A stretch of 34,208 bases of DNA from IMG/VR virus record IMGVR_UViG_3300025141_000385, positions 1 through 34,208 of that record, one strand, 5' to 3'. Source of the stretch: a virus. A program made the translations under genes and the position numbers. Of the stretch, positions 6,241-14,569 are shown piece by piece (the stretch's first letter is position 1; each line of letters opens with the position of its first letter). Below the pieces are notes generated by a model. That model did no database searches. It saw nothing but the letters and a program-made list of their open reading frames with translations, and was not told the DNA's origin.

Positions 6241-8201
6241 TAGTCATCCTCATCTTCTGATACGTCTACTGCTTTACGCTTTGATGTACCATCTCCTGTT
6301 TCTGCTGTGTAAGCATCACTAAGTGGTTTCTTCCCTCCTACATCAGAAAATACTGGATTACCGAAGTATGCCTTTTCAATTTTATCTACACCCGTTCCTG
6401 TAAGATTACCTACATATTCTTCTCCATTATTAGCAAACCATATCTGCTGACCATTTGCAGATACTTCTTTAATAATAGGATAGTCATAACCTTGAGTAGA
6501 TAAACTATCTATCCATGTAGATGTTGGAGTTGATTTTTTTAAATTTGGATTTTTAATATTTTTAGATTCTATATTTTCTAATCCTCTGGGAGTATCTGGT
6601 ACTGCATTTTCAATAGGTACTTCTTGAGCACCTCCTTCACGCTTTGGGGCTTCTTCACCCTCTTCTGGGGCTTCTCCTTCTTGTGGTGGTTGACCACCCC
6701 CTTCTTGAGCTGCTTGTTGTTCCATCATTGTTTCTTGCATAGCAGCTTGTTGTTCTGCTTGTTCTAATGCAAGTGCTTGTTGTTCTCCTTGTAATTTAGC
6801 AGTAGGAACAGGTTCACCTGTTACTATAAAGTCAAGTTGATCAATTCCTAATTTATTACCTTTAAGTGTTACATCAAATCCCATACTTAACATTTGTTGA
6901 GCAATAGCAGCTTTTTGTTGTGATTGAGCAATTCTAGTCGCTTCTGCTTTTTCTTCAGGATTAGGTAATACTAATTTCCAATCTGTTACACCAAAATTAT
7001 CTAAAACAGCTGGAAATATTTTTTCCATTATTTGGCGTTGATCTCTTTCAACAACTCTACCCATTACAGTTAATTGGGCTGTTTGTTGTGTTAAACCACC
7101 AAATGAATCTGGGGCTCCTTGCCACATTGGGGCAACACCCCATATAGCAGAAACTCTTTCTCTAATTTCAGCTCTTACAGGTAAGTAATCCATTTCTTGT
7201 AATGTATGGAATAATCTTACCATGTCAACTCTACCTCTATTAGTTCTAGAAGATACAGCTATCATTGGTATATAGTTTGGATCTGACCTTGTTTTAGCTG
7301 CAAGAGCTTCTCTTTCTCTCTTTAAACTTTCAGGATCATCTGTAGTTACCATAACCATAGATGCAGGCATTTTTCTTTCAAAGAAATACCTATATAAGTT
7401 TCTATCCATACCGATTAAAGTAAGAGCTTTTTCAAATATTGTTAAAATAGGTGACCAACCATAAGTCTCAGTTGGATTGAATTTAGATAAATGTACAATT
7501 TCACTATCTAAAAAGTAATGTACTTCTGTTCTGTATAAATATCTATACATAGCAGGTTGTAATTGTTGTTCACACTTTTTTTCTGGGCATTCTTCTGGAG
7601 ATTCTTTTATCTGTTCTCTATGTAAAGGACAAAAGAAATGTGAGTTTTTAGGTAATCCTGTTTCATCTAAATCAAATTCTATAAGAGCAGGATTTATTCT
7701 TCTAATTTCAGTTACTCTAGAACGTAATTTACTATCTCCTGCATCATAATATTCTTTTGCAAAGTATAAAAATGCATCATCTACAGTATTTAAATCCCAA
7801 TGAAATTGTCGTAATACTTCTTCTAAACCTTGATCAAAAACATTACAGTCATCCATAAACTCTTTGACTCTATCTAATTGAGATTCATCAGGATTTTCTA
7901 CAACAGGTTCAAATTGGATACCTCTTCTAAATACTTCACCTGTTATATGTAAAATTGGAGCTCTTAATTCTTCAGCAGTATACGCTACAGTTTGTAAATC
8001 TTGAATTAATTGTTTTCTATATGCGAGTTGGTTTCTTACATAAGTGTTTACTATGTAATCGACACCAAATGTAGGTCCACTACCAGTATCTCCTGCAGCT
8101 TTATTCAACATTAAATCATTGAATATATCTATCTGAGAGCCTAATTGACCCATTGTTTTAGCCATTTCAGGAACTTCTGGAAGATAATCTCCTAATTTCA
8201 T
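6240..8201 (-). CDS. Portal protein with a zinc-binding-like insertion
   Basis: A 653-residue protein forming the head vertex through which DNA passes. Evidence: large size, position after terminase and before capsid, and a portal-type middle: EIVHLSKFNPTETYGWSPI (residues about 236-254), a long helix (FEKALTLIGMDRNLYRYFFE), RERVSAIWGVAPMWQG, and the clip/crown helix with FGGLTQQTAQLTVMGRVV. Residues 191-210 hold C-x2-H-x10-C-x4-C, a probable zinc-binding loop. Residues about 470-545 are a Gln/Glu/Gly-rich linker, followed by a C-terminal extension of about 100 residues that ordinary portals lack. The ATG lies next to the stop of 8207-8617. Confidence 0.85.
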   Translation of the reverse strand: MKLGDYLPEVPEMAKTMGQLGSQIDIFNDLMLNKAAGDTGSGPTFGVDYIVNTYVRNQLAYRKQLIQDLQTVAYTAEELRAPILHITGEVFRRGIQFEPVVENPDESQLDRVKEFMDDCNVFDQGLEEVLRQFHWDLNTVDDAFLYFAKEYYDAGDSKLRSRVTEIRRINPALIEFDLDETGLPKNSHFFCPLHREQIKESPEECPEKKCEQQLQPAMYRYLYRTEVHYFLDSEIVHLSKFNPTETYGWSPILTIFEKALTLIGMDRNLYRYFFERKMPASMVMVTTDDPESLKREREALAAKTRSDPNYIPMIAVSSRTNRGRVDMVRLFHTLQEMDYLPVRAEIRERVSAIWGVAPMWQGAPDSFGGLTQQTAQLTVMGRVVERDQRQIMEKIFPAVLDNFGVTDWKLVLPNPEEKAEATRIAQSQQKAAIAQQMLSMGFDVTLKGNKLGIDQLDFIVTGEPVPTAKLQGEQQALALEQAEQQAAMQETMMEQQAAQEGGGQPPQEGEAPEEGEEAPKREGGAQEVPIENAVPDTPRGLENIESKNIKNPNLKKSTPTSTWIDSLSTQGYDYPIIKEVSANGQQIWFANNGEEYVGNLTGTGVDKIEKAYFGNPVFSDVGGKKPLSDAYTAETGDGTSKRKAVDVSEDEDD

Positions 8202-8206
8202 ATATG

Positions 8207-8617
8207 CTATTCCTTGGTTACTTCAACACTATCTATAGCCACTATTTTAGCTATCGTGTTTATTGCATGTTGTTTTAATCCTGCTTTATCTTCATGTATT
8301 GTTGCAGGGGTATTTTCATTTTGTATTCGTAATCTATCGTTTTCTTCTTTTAATTCTACTACTTGATCAGCCAAAGCTTCATTCTCCATCATAGCCGCAT
8401 TTTGTAATACTCCTAATCTAGTTGCTTCTCTAACTAAAGCTAGAAATCCCCCTTCTGATATAATAGTAACTGCCTCACTTGAGTCATCTACTTCATCTTC
8501 CGGGTTTAGTTTAGTCAAATCTTTGTGCCAAGTATCAAGAATCCTCCAAGTTCCAGCAGTGTCCTTTTGGGCAACATACTGTTCTTGTCTATCTCTTAAC
8601 ATATTTCCTATAGGCAT
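8207..8617 (-). CDS. Coiled-coil hypothetical protein before the portal
   Basis: A 136-residue protein. Residues 1-60 include a DTWHKDLTKLNPEDEVDDSS stretch. Residues about 75-103 form a short coiled coil (MENEALADQVVELKEENDRL). The remainder is helical. It is the first gene after the promoter-like element at 8635-8645, with AGGAG before the ATG, so it opens the head operon. I do not recognise it. A small head or packaging accessory protein is the most likely role, from position alone. Confidence 0.6.
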   Translation of the reverse strand: MPIGNMLRDRQEQYVAQKDTAGTWRILDTWHKDLTKLNPEDEVDDSSEAVTIISEGGFLALVREATRLGVLQNAAMMENEALADQVVELKEENDRLRIQNENTPATIHEDKAGLKQHAINTIAKIVAIDSVEVTKE

Positions 8618-8634
8618 ATCTTTTCTCCTACTAT

Positions 8635-8645
8635 TATTATACTAT
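8635..8645 (-). promoter_or_regulatory. Promoter-like element ATAGTATAATA before the head operon
   Basis: A one-base variant of the repeated 11-mer, in the 47-base gap between nrdJ and the gene at 8207-8617. TATAAT is followed by AATAGTAGGAG and the ATG, so transcription could begin just before the ribosome binding site. It would drive the portal-to-capsid genes. Confidence 0.55.
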
Positions 8646-8664
8646 TTTTTTATAAAACTGAGAA

Positions 8665-10542
8665 CTATGCTATATAACAAGCACTCCAACCACAAGATTT
8701 ACATGTTCTACATCCTGATTCCATTGCAATTCTAGGTGAATCACAACATTCAGCAAAGAAATATTCATCACTAATTGGTGTTTCTATTTCATCAAAAAAA
8801 TTAAGTTGTTCATTATTTTCAGTTTTATGTGCTGTAACTAACACTTCTTTATCCCTACTACCAGCTCTATATACAGTTATACCCTTACATCCAGACTTCC
8901 ATGCATCAATATAAGCTGTATGCACATCTTCTATTGTAGCATCATTTGCAAAATTTATCGTCTTAGAAATACCTGAATCACAATATTCCTGAAAAGCTGC
9001 TTGCATTCCAACATGAGATTCAGGAGATATTTCAGGAGAAGTTTTATAAAGTTCTTTTATATCTTCTGGAATTTCACCTCTATCTTTTAATAAACCACCA
9101 TTTGATAAATGTTCCATTAAATCTTCTGAATAAAAATTTAATTCTTTAGCATCTTGTTCAAAATATTTATTTACATAAAAAAGAGTTTCCCCTTCTAATA
9201 TATTCATTTTTCTATATGCCAACGAAAATAAGGGTTCAATACCACTAGATGTATCTGCAAACATAGATATAGTTCCCGTTGGAGCAACAGTTAGTCTACA
9301 TGCATTCCTATATTTTGCATCCTCAGAATAGTCACTTTCATGCCATGCAGGAAAAACACCTCTTTCTTCAGCTAATTCTTTAGAAGTTTCATCCGCATGA
9401 GTTCTAATAAATTTCATTACATCATTTCCAATTATTCTACCTTCTTTAGAATCATAGGGAACTCTAAGTTGTGTAAGCATATCAGCAAATCCCATGACAC
9501 CTAAACCAATTTTTCTAGTTGATTTAGTCATTTTTTCTATATCAGAAGTTGCATAATAATTAGCATCAATTACGTTGTCTAAAAATCTTGTAGCTAATTT
9601 AATTGTGGTTTTAAGGTCTTCCCATTTAATATAAGGTTTTATTTGTTTAACATCTACAAAATTAGCTAAATTAATTGACCCTAAATTACATGATTCATTC
9701 GCTAACAATGGTTGTTCACCACATGGATTGGTCGCAATCATCTCTCCATATTGTGATTTAACATGATTATCTTTATTTATATTATCTAAAAATATTATTC
9801 CCGGTTCACCATTCCTCCATGCCCCATAAATTATTTTAGAAAATACTTCTCTAGCATTTAAATAACCAACGATTTTATTAGTATGTGGATTAATCAAGGG
9901 ATATTCACTATCAGATTCTACTGCTTTCATAAAATTAGAACTTACACCAACTGATATATTAAAGTTATGTATATCTCCTTCTACTTTTTTACAATTAATA
10001 AACTCAAGAATGTCTGGATGATCAATAGACATAACTGCCATATTGGCTCCATCTCTTTTTCCGCCTTGAGTAATCATAGAAGAGACTCTTGATAAAGTTT
10101 GTAATACTTGAATTGGACCACAAGCTATACCATGTGTAGTTTTAATGTGGTCTCCTCTTGGTCGTAATTTAGATAATGCAAATCCTGTGCCCCCTCCAAA
10201 TTTTTGAACCATAGCAATATCATGTGCAGTCTTCATTATATCTTCCATACTATCTTCTAAAGGTAGCACAAAACATGCAGACAAAGTTCCTTGTTCAGTT
10301 CCAGCGTTCATTAACGTAGGAGAATTAGGAACAAAATCAAGATTAGATAACATATCATAAAATTCTTTTTGTGTTAAATCCGTATCAGCATTAGATTTTC
10401 CATACTGTATTTCAGATAAAGCGATGGCTTCTGCAACTCTTTGAAATAAACCCCTTACAGTTTCTTCTGGTTCTCCTGACTCGTCCTTTAAATAATATCT
10501 TTTTGATGCTACTGTTTCTGCTTGTTGTGATAATGTGACCAA
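8665..10542 (-). CDS. nrdJ: Adenosylcobalamin-dependent (class II) ribonucleotide reductase
   Basis: A 625-residue enzyme that reduces ribonucleotides to deoxyribonucleotides for DNA synthesis, using vitamin B12. Motifs in order: PNSPTLMNAG (72-81), SACFVLP with redox Cys90, FGGGTGF (115-121), NPCGEQPLL (272-280) with radical Cys274 and Glu276, SCNLGSINL with redox Cys285, APTGTISMFADTSSGIEP, and GCKGITVYR. The C-terminal end is Cys-rich (GCRTCKSCGWSAC), as in NrdJ, and regenerates the active-site disulfide. It needs no R2 subunit, and none is present. The start is TTG, supported by AGGAGG 6 bases upstream. It lies between terminase and head genes rather than with replication genes, which suggests it was inserted there. 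Confidence 0.95.
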   Translation of the reverse strand: MVTLSQQAETVASKRYYLKDESGEPEETVRGLFQRVAEAIALSEIQYGKSNADTDLTQKEFYDMLSNLDFVPNSPTLMNAGTEQGTLSACFVLPLEDSMEDIMKTAHDIAMVQKFGGGTGFALSKLRPRGDHIKTTHGIACGPIQVLQTLSRVSSMITQGGKRDGANMAVMSIDHPDILEFINCKKVEGDIHNFNISVGVSSNFMKAVESDSEYPLINPHTNKIVGYLNAREVFSKIIYGAWRNGEPGIIFLDNINKDNHVKSQYGEMIATNPCGEQPLLANESCNLGSINLANFVDVKQIKPYIKWEDLKTTIKLATRFLDNVIDANYYATSDIEKMTKSTRKIGLGVMGFADMLTQLRVPYDSKEGRIIGNDVMKFIRTHADETSKELAEERGVFPAWHESDYSEDAKYRNACRLTVAPTGTISMFADTSSGIEPLFSLAYRKMNILEGETLFYVNKYFEQDAKELNFYSEDLMEHLSNGGLLKDRGEIPEDIKELYKTSPEISPESHVGMQAAFQEYCDSGISKTINFANDATIEDVHTAYIDAWKSGCKGITVYRAGSRDKEVLVTAHKTENNEQLNFFDEIETPISDEYFFAECCDSPRIAMESGCRTCKSCGWSACYIA

Positions 10543-10554
10543 AATAAACCTCCT

Positions 10555-12198
10555 CTATGATCTTCGATAATTGCAGTATAAACATAAACCTCTAGCGGGC
10601 ACCCATAATGAGGGACCACAAACATCTTCCGTGCACGAAGGATTGGGTGCTTGTAAATCTATGCTGTTATCATTATACACTTTTTTATCAAAATCAAGTA
10701 GCTTTTCTGGTTTATTTTTATCTAAATTTTGATATTTTAATGAAGGTTCTACATCTGATACGAAATCTTGTAAATCACCTATAGTTTGCATGTTATAAAT
10801 ACCTGTTTCATATGCAGCTTGTAATGCCATAGCAATAGAAAAGAAAGCATCCCCATGACCCATAGGGGTCTCAGGAGCTTTTAATTCATTATTTACAGAA
10901 AGAATTTGTTGTCTTTGTCTATGATCTCTTATTAAAAATAAATTACCTGAATGAATGTATTCTTCAAATATATGTGCCATATTATTTTTAGACCTTAAAC
11001 TAAATGCTAAAGGATACCAAGCTCTAGCTAATCCTCTATCCTCTAACTCACCTCTTGTATTATCTATGTAACCTTTTGTAAGTCCGAAATTTTCAGCAGC
11101 TTCATTTAAATATACTATTTGATCTGAATAATCCCAACCATCTAACCATGATTGATGAATCTGTTCTATACGTTCACCTTTTCTTTTGAATACTACTAAA
11201 TGAGATGGGTGTCTTTTTTTACCTACGTCAAACCCTGCAAAGATATCTTCATCATCTTCAAAATTATGTTTTAAAGTTGTAGGTAAAGATCTTAAATTAT
11301 CATCCTCACACTTCTCAATATCTTCAGTACCGAAATATGCTTCTGTATTAAAATGAGGTTGTAACAAAAACTCTGATGCAAATGATTTAGGTTTAGCTTT
11401 TTGTTGTTCTAGTAACCATTGTTCACTATATAATTCTGGCATCAATACTCTTCTACCCGGTTCGGGATCAAGAGCAGGAAGTTTTCTAGATACGAATCTT
11501 TCATCTCTCTCTAGTACTGTCAGTAAATCTCCGGGCATCATAGGTGTTCCCACAACTACTACTGGTACATCTCGATTAGGTATGAATAGAGACTCTGTAA
11601 GAAAATGGTCTTCAATTTTAGCCATTTGTCCTATTGCTAAAGGACTTTCAGGGTCTTTCAATATGTCATCAGCAATTAATGCCCCATTAACGTGCATACC
11701 TCTTTTGAAAGAAAATAATCCCCCATGTAATATCTCTGCACTACCACCGTTTCCTGTGTCATATCTAAAAGTAAAATCAGCTTTAGGAGCTCTATTAGTC
11801 ATCATTTCCTTTAATATAGGATTACGATTAACTTCTTTATTAATTTCAGATATATGATACTTAGCCATAGTATCACTATAAGACAAATATAAAATATTAG
11901 CATTACCTTGTACTTTTAAACTTCTCCAAATACTAAAGGCGTGCCCTAATATTGTAGATTTGAAATGTGCCCTAGGTAATATAGCGAGATAATTTAATTT
12001 ATTTTCAATACATTCTTCAACTTCTTCACATAATTTTCCTACATGCCAAGCTTTAAAATACTCAGGGTGTTCAAACCCTTCTGACCAGATATCTCTAACA
12101 AATTCCCAGAAACTTCCTATAGCAAATTTATTACTCTTTTCTAATTTCTCTGCGAGTAATTCAAATGCCTTTTCATATGTAGTTAATTCATCACGCAT
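10555..12198 (-). CDS. terL: Terminase large subunit with a Cys-rich C-terminal tail
   Basis: A 547-residue DNA-packaging motor and nuclease. The ATPase half has a Walker A-like PRAHFKST (75-82), LYLSYSDTMA (103-112), an FKRG segment and Walker B ALIADD (173-178). The RNase H-like nuclease half has acidic residues at FDVG (D324), YIDN (D379) and HGDAFFS (D450). After residue 515 there is an added tail with C522-x4-C527 and C539-x2-C542, a possible zinc ribbon. The ATG overlaps the TerS stop by 8 bases, so the two subunits are probably translationally coupled. Confidence 0.92.
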   Translation of the reverse strand: MRDELTTYEKAFELLAEKLEKSNKFAIGSFWEFVRDIWSEGFEHPEYFKAWHVGKLCEEVEECIENKLNYLAILPRAHFKSTILGHAFSIWRSLKVQGNANILYLSYSDTMAKYHISEINKEVNRNPILKEMMTNRAPKADFTFRYDTGNGGSAEILHGGLFSFKRGMHVNGALIADDILKDPESPLAIGQMAKIEDHFLTESLFIPNRDVPVVVVGTPMMPGDLLTVLERDERFVSRKLPALDPEPGRRVLMPELYSEQWLLEQQKAKPKSFASEFLLQPHFNTEAYFGTEDIEKCEDDNLRSLPTTLKHNFEDDEDIFAGFDVGKKRHPSHLVVFKRKGERIEQIHQSWLDGWDYSDQIVYLNEAAENFGLTKGYIDNTRGELEDRGLARAWYPLAFSLRSKNNMAHIFEEYIHSGNLFLIRDHRQRQQILSVNNELKAPETPMGHGDAFFSIAMALQAAYETGIYNMQTIGDLQDFVSDVEPSLKYQNLDKNKPEKLLDFDKKVYNDNSIDLQAPNPSCTEDVCGPSLWVPARGLCLYCNYRRS

Positions 12199-12694
12199 TT
12201 TCTTTTGATGCCATTAAAACTTTTAATTTAGTAGCAATTTTTTTAATTAATTTTTCATCATCAATTTCATCCACCAAAATATTAACAACATCTTGTATAA
12301 ATTGAATGTTAATTAAACCTTCTGCTACTTGTCTTTCTCCTTGTATTCCTATATCCAAAGCTTTAACTGCATCAAAAGCTCTTTCAAAATCTAATAATTG
12401 TAATTCTGATCCAGCTTTATTTCTAATACTTTTATAAAGTGATTGATGTTCATCTTGCATTTTTGCAAGTTTTGAAGATTCACTTTCTTGAACTTTTTCA
12501 ATTGCTTTAGTTTGCACTTCTGCTCTTTTAATTTTCCAATCATCTTGTCTAACCCATGCATAAATAGTCTGCTCATTAACTACAGTTCTATGTTCGGCAG
12601 AAATTTGTTGAGCTATTTCTCTAGCAGAATAATCATCAGAAAGATATAATTTAAATGCTCGTTCTTTTATAACTTTTGGAAATTTCTTAGGCAT
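12191..12694 (-). CDS. terS: Terminase small subunit (HTH DNA-binding)
   Basis: A 167-residue protein immediately before TerL. Residues about 8-55 form a helix-turn-helix-like region (YSAREIAQQISAEHRTVVNE, then QTIYAWVRQDDWKIKRAE), the pattern seen in small terminase subunits that recognise the packaging site. The middle is a helical oligomerisation region (about 65-150). The C-terminus is Lys-rich. Its start overlaps the stop of the preceding gene as TAATG. The call rests on the HTH, the size and the adjacency to TerL. Confidence 0.8.
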   Translation of the reverse strand: MPKKFPKVIKERAFKLYLSDDYSAREIAQQISAEHRTVVNEQTIYAWVRQDDWKIKRAEVQTKAIEKVQESESSKLAKMQDEHQSLYKSIRNKAGSELQLLDFERAFDAVKALDIGIQGERQVAEGLINIQFIQDVVNILVDEIDDEKLIKKIATKLKVLMASKENA

Positions 12695-13182
12695 TACGTG
12701 TACATAGCATTAGACCATCCTGTATCAGCGTTTCCTGATTCAATGCTTCCTCCGAATGGACTACCATCTGATTGTAATAATTTACTAAAGTCCATATTAT
12801 GTTTATTTTTATTATCTGCAGCATTAAAACATTGTGGTACTTTATGTTTTACTCCACCAGATGTTTTTATTTCTTTAAATTTAATGCCTATTTCCGATTT
12901 TGTGCATACACCTTGAATCATAGCATCTTTAGTTCCTAGAGGTTTATAGTTAGGATTTTCTAATAAAGTAGCTATAGTTCGTTTCGCTCCTTTAGGTTGT
13001 ACGTTATGTAAACATTTATAATAATTACACCAAACAACTTTACCATACTTCTCTTTAAATTCTTCGGCTGTCATACCTTCAGGTAATTTATCTTCTATTT
13101 TAATATCTTTAGCTTTTGGTTTGTCATAAAAAGCAAAAGTTGGTTTATCATTTGCTTTTTTATATCCTTTAGGAATTCCCAT
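12694..13182 (-). CDS. Hypothetical protein with conserved-looking cysteines
   Basis: A 162-residue protein of unknown function between the resolvase and TerS. It is Lys-rich at the N-terminus. It contains WCNYYKCLHN (C-x4-C) at about residues 51-60, then single cysteines in GVCTKSE and PQCFNAAD, which could together bind one zinc ion. The C-terminal 35 residues are Gly/Ser-rich. AGGAG precedes the ATG, and the start overlaps the resolvase gene by 14 bases. Position suggests a packaging or DNA-processing accessory role, but this is not supported by any recognised motif. Confidence 0.65.
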   Translation of the reverse strand: MGIPKGYKKANDKPTFAFYDKPKAKDIKIEDKLPEGMTAEEFKEKYGKVVWCNYYKCLHNVQPKGAKRTIATLLENPNYKPLGTKDAMIQGVCTKSEIGIKFKEIKTSGGVKHKVPQCFNAADNKNKHNMDFSKLLQSDGSPFGGSIESGNADTGWSNAMYT

Positions 13183-13648
13183 TATTATTCTCCTTTACTC
13201 CATACAGTGCGATACAAGCTGCATCTGCATAATCTTGTTCGGGGAATTTATCTCCCCACTTTTCTTGTGCATAACTCATTATATCATCTTTTGTAGATTT
13301 TCCATTACCAATTATATTTTTTTTCCAAGTTCCATTATCTACTATAGTAGTTGGAATTTCACTCATACACATTATTGTCCATACTGCTCCAACTACTTCC
13401 GATAAAGTACGCACTACATTTCTATTTTGTGCAAAAATAGGTTCTTCTATTACAGCGTAATCTACGGTTTCAAAATCAATTTCATCTATTACAATTCGTG
13501 CAAATTCATGAATTAAAGGAGGGAATCGTTTTTTAAAAGAATCTTTAGTATTACAAGTGGCTTTATATGATTCTATTAAGTCCCCATTTTCATCCAATAT
13601 AACACAATGAATTGCTTTACTAGATGTATCTAGTCCTAAATATTTCAT
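13169..13648 (-). CDS. RuvC-like Holliday junction resolvase
   Basis: A 159-residue protein with an RNase H-like core that would cut branched DNA during recombination and before packaging. The acidic residues sit in the usual places: MKYLGLDTSS (D7), YAVIEEPIF (E68/E69) and DYADAACIAL (D139, D142). The length matches bacterial RuvC and phage resolvases. It lies just before the terminase genes, consistent with clearing junctions ahead of packaging. The ATG has almost no ribosome binding site. TATAAT ends 5 bases before it, the same geometry as at 3659, although here that hexamer overlaps the stop codon of the upstream gene. Confidence 0.88.
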   Translation of the reverse strand: MKYLGLDTSSKAIHCVILDENGDLIESYKATCNTKDSFKKRFPPLIHEFARIVIDEIDFETVDYAVIEEPIFAQNRNVVRTLSEVVGAVWTIMCMSEIPTTIVDNGTWKKNIIGNGKSTKDDIMSYAQEKWGDKFPEQDYADAACIALYGVKENNNGNS

Positions 13649-13654
13649 TCTTTA

Positions 13655-13822
13655 TTATAAAGGGATGTTTTCTTTAAATATTTGACGAGCTGTTAATTTA
13701 TCAAATATTTTATTCTCTAATTTTTCTCTATTCATAAGTGCTAATGTTAAACCAGCTCCCACTGCTAAAGAACCAGCAACTGGTAAGCTTTTAAGCACTG
13801 ATTTTATTATCACTTTTCTCAT
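13655..13822 (-). CDS. Small single-span membrane protein, unknown
   Basis: A 55-residue ORF starting MRKVIIKSVLKSLPVAGSLA. It has a basic N-terminus, a hydrophobic segment at about residues 13-30 (LPVAGSLAVGAGLTLALM), then a charged cytoplasmic-type tail ending ENIPL. GGAG lies upstream at about 14 bases, a slightly long spacing. It ends 6 bases before the resolvase start. With the next small membrane protein it forms a pair that could work in lysis (holin/antiholin-like) or membrane remodelling; this is a guess based on size and topology. Confidence 0.55.
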   Translation of the reverse strand: MRKVIIKSVLKSLPVAGSLAVGAGLTLALMNREKLENKIFDKLTARQIFKENIPL

Positions 13823-13896
13823 AACTTCTCTGTCTCCATTTACTTATATATTGCATTATTTTTTCTTTTATCATAATATACTTCCTATAATAATCT

Positions 13897-14049
13897 TTAT
13901 TCGTTTTCTAATACTTTCATGCCTAATGCTATTATACCCCCCGTACATCCTGTAGCTATTTCAATATGTCCGTAGTATACACCTAAGGCACTCATAACAC
14001 CGAGTACTACAATGGCAAGAAATATCTGAGGTCTCAATTTTCCTAACAT
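13897..14049 (-). CDS. Small two-span membrane protein, possible holin
   Basis: A 50-residue ORF starting MLGKLRPQIFLAIVVLGVMS. Two hydrophobic segments (about 9-26 and 31-44) are separated by a short HIEIATG turn, and the C-terminus is charged (KVLENE). It has one of the clearest start regions in the window: a TTAGTATAATA element, then AGGAGG and ATG. Size and topology fit small phage holins, which make membrane holes for lysis. No endolysin gene is recognisable nearby, so the lysis assignment is uncertain. Confidence 0.65.
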   Translation of the reverse strand: MLGKLRPQIFLAIVVLGVMSALGVYYGHIEIATGCTGGIIALGMKVLENE

Positions 14050-14067
14050 AAAAAATTCCTCCTAATA

Positions 14068-14078
14068 TATTATACTAA
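14068..14078 (-). promoter_or_regulatory. Promoter-like element TTAGTATAATA before the small membrane proteins
   Basis: An exact copy of the repeated 11-mer in the 32-base gap before the gene at 13897-14049. TATAAT is followed by ATATTAGGAGG and then the ATG. It could also drive the resolvase, terminase and nrdJ genes downstream. Confidence 0.6.
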
Positions 14079-14081
14079 AGT

Positions 14082-14567
14082 TTACTCAATTCCTTTAGTC
14101 CTAAGGGCTACAATTCTAGAAATAGTAACCCAACATTGAGTATATAGTTTCAATCTACCTTCTTCATACTTCTTTGCGGCTTCCATTTCAGTCTTACGTT
14201 TAAATAATTCTATCAAATTTTTATTAGAAGACATAATTAATCCTCTAGCTTCATCTCTAGTTGGTTTCTTACCTGATATTTCTTGCATAAGTTTTGCAAA
14301 TGCTGCGTTATATTCTTCATCAAACTGAGCTTGCATTGCTCCTAGTTTCATTTCATGACTCGCTACTACTTGTTCTAGTATAGCTTTAGTCCCACCATAT
14401 CTAGATAAGTATTCTTCTAATTCTTTATTAGTCGCCCCTATAACATCAGCAAAATCTAGACTATCTGCTGCATTTTGGTGAAATTCAACCCAAGGAACAT
14501 TAGGTATAGAATCTCTTTCTTTCTTTGCAAACTCTATTGCATTTTCATAACCCCATCTTTTTTCCAT
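14082..14567 (-). CDS. Helical protein after the recombination nucleases, possibly UvsY-like
   Basis: A 161-residue, mostly helical, charged protein. Residues about 25-60 contain PWVEFHQNAADSLDFADVIG. Residues about 65-100 and 110-160 are long amphipathic helices, the last ending WVTISRIVALRTKG. AGGAGG precedes the ATG. It is the last gene of the block RecA - nuclease - nuclease. In T4-like phages the recombination mediator UvsY is a small helical protein of similar size with a late helix of comparable character. That makes a mediator role possible, but similarity at sequence level is weak and I would treat the protein as unknown. Confidence 0.5.
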   Translation of the reverse strand: MEKRWGYENAIEFAKKERDSIPNVPWVEFHQNAADSLDFADVIGATNKELEEYLSRYGGTKAILEQVVASHEMKLGAMQAQFDEEYNAAFAKLMQEISGKKPTRDEARGLIMSSNKNLIELFKRKTEMEAAKKYEEGRLKLYTQCWVTISRIVALRTKGIE

Positions 14568-14569
14568 TA

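Noticed and set aside
12391-12576. Minus-strand frame inside TerS
   Set aside because: Fully inside TerS in another frame, Lys/Gln-rich, no ribosome binding site.
13791-13874. 27-codon frame (MIKEKIMQYIS...) with AGGA upstream
   Set aside because: Very short, and it overlaps the 55-residue membrane protein gene; it could be a tiny leader peptide but cannot be supported.
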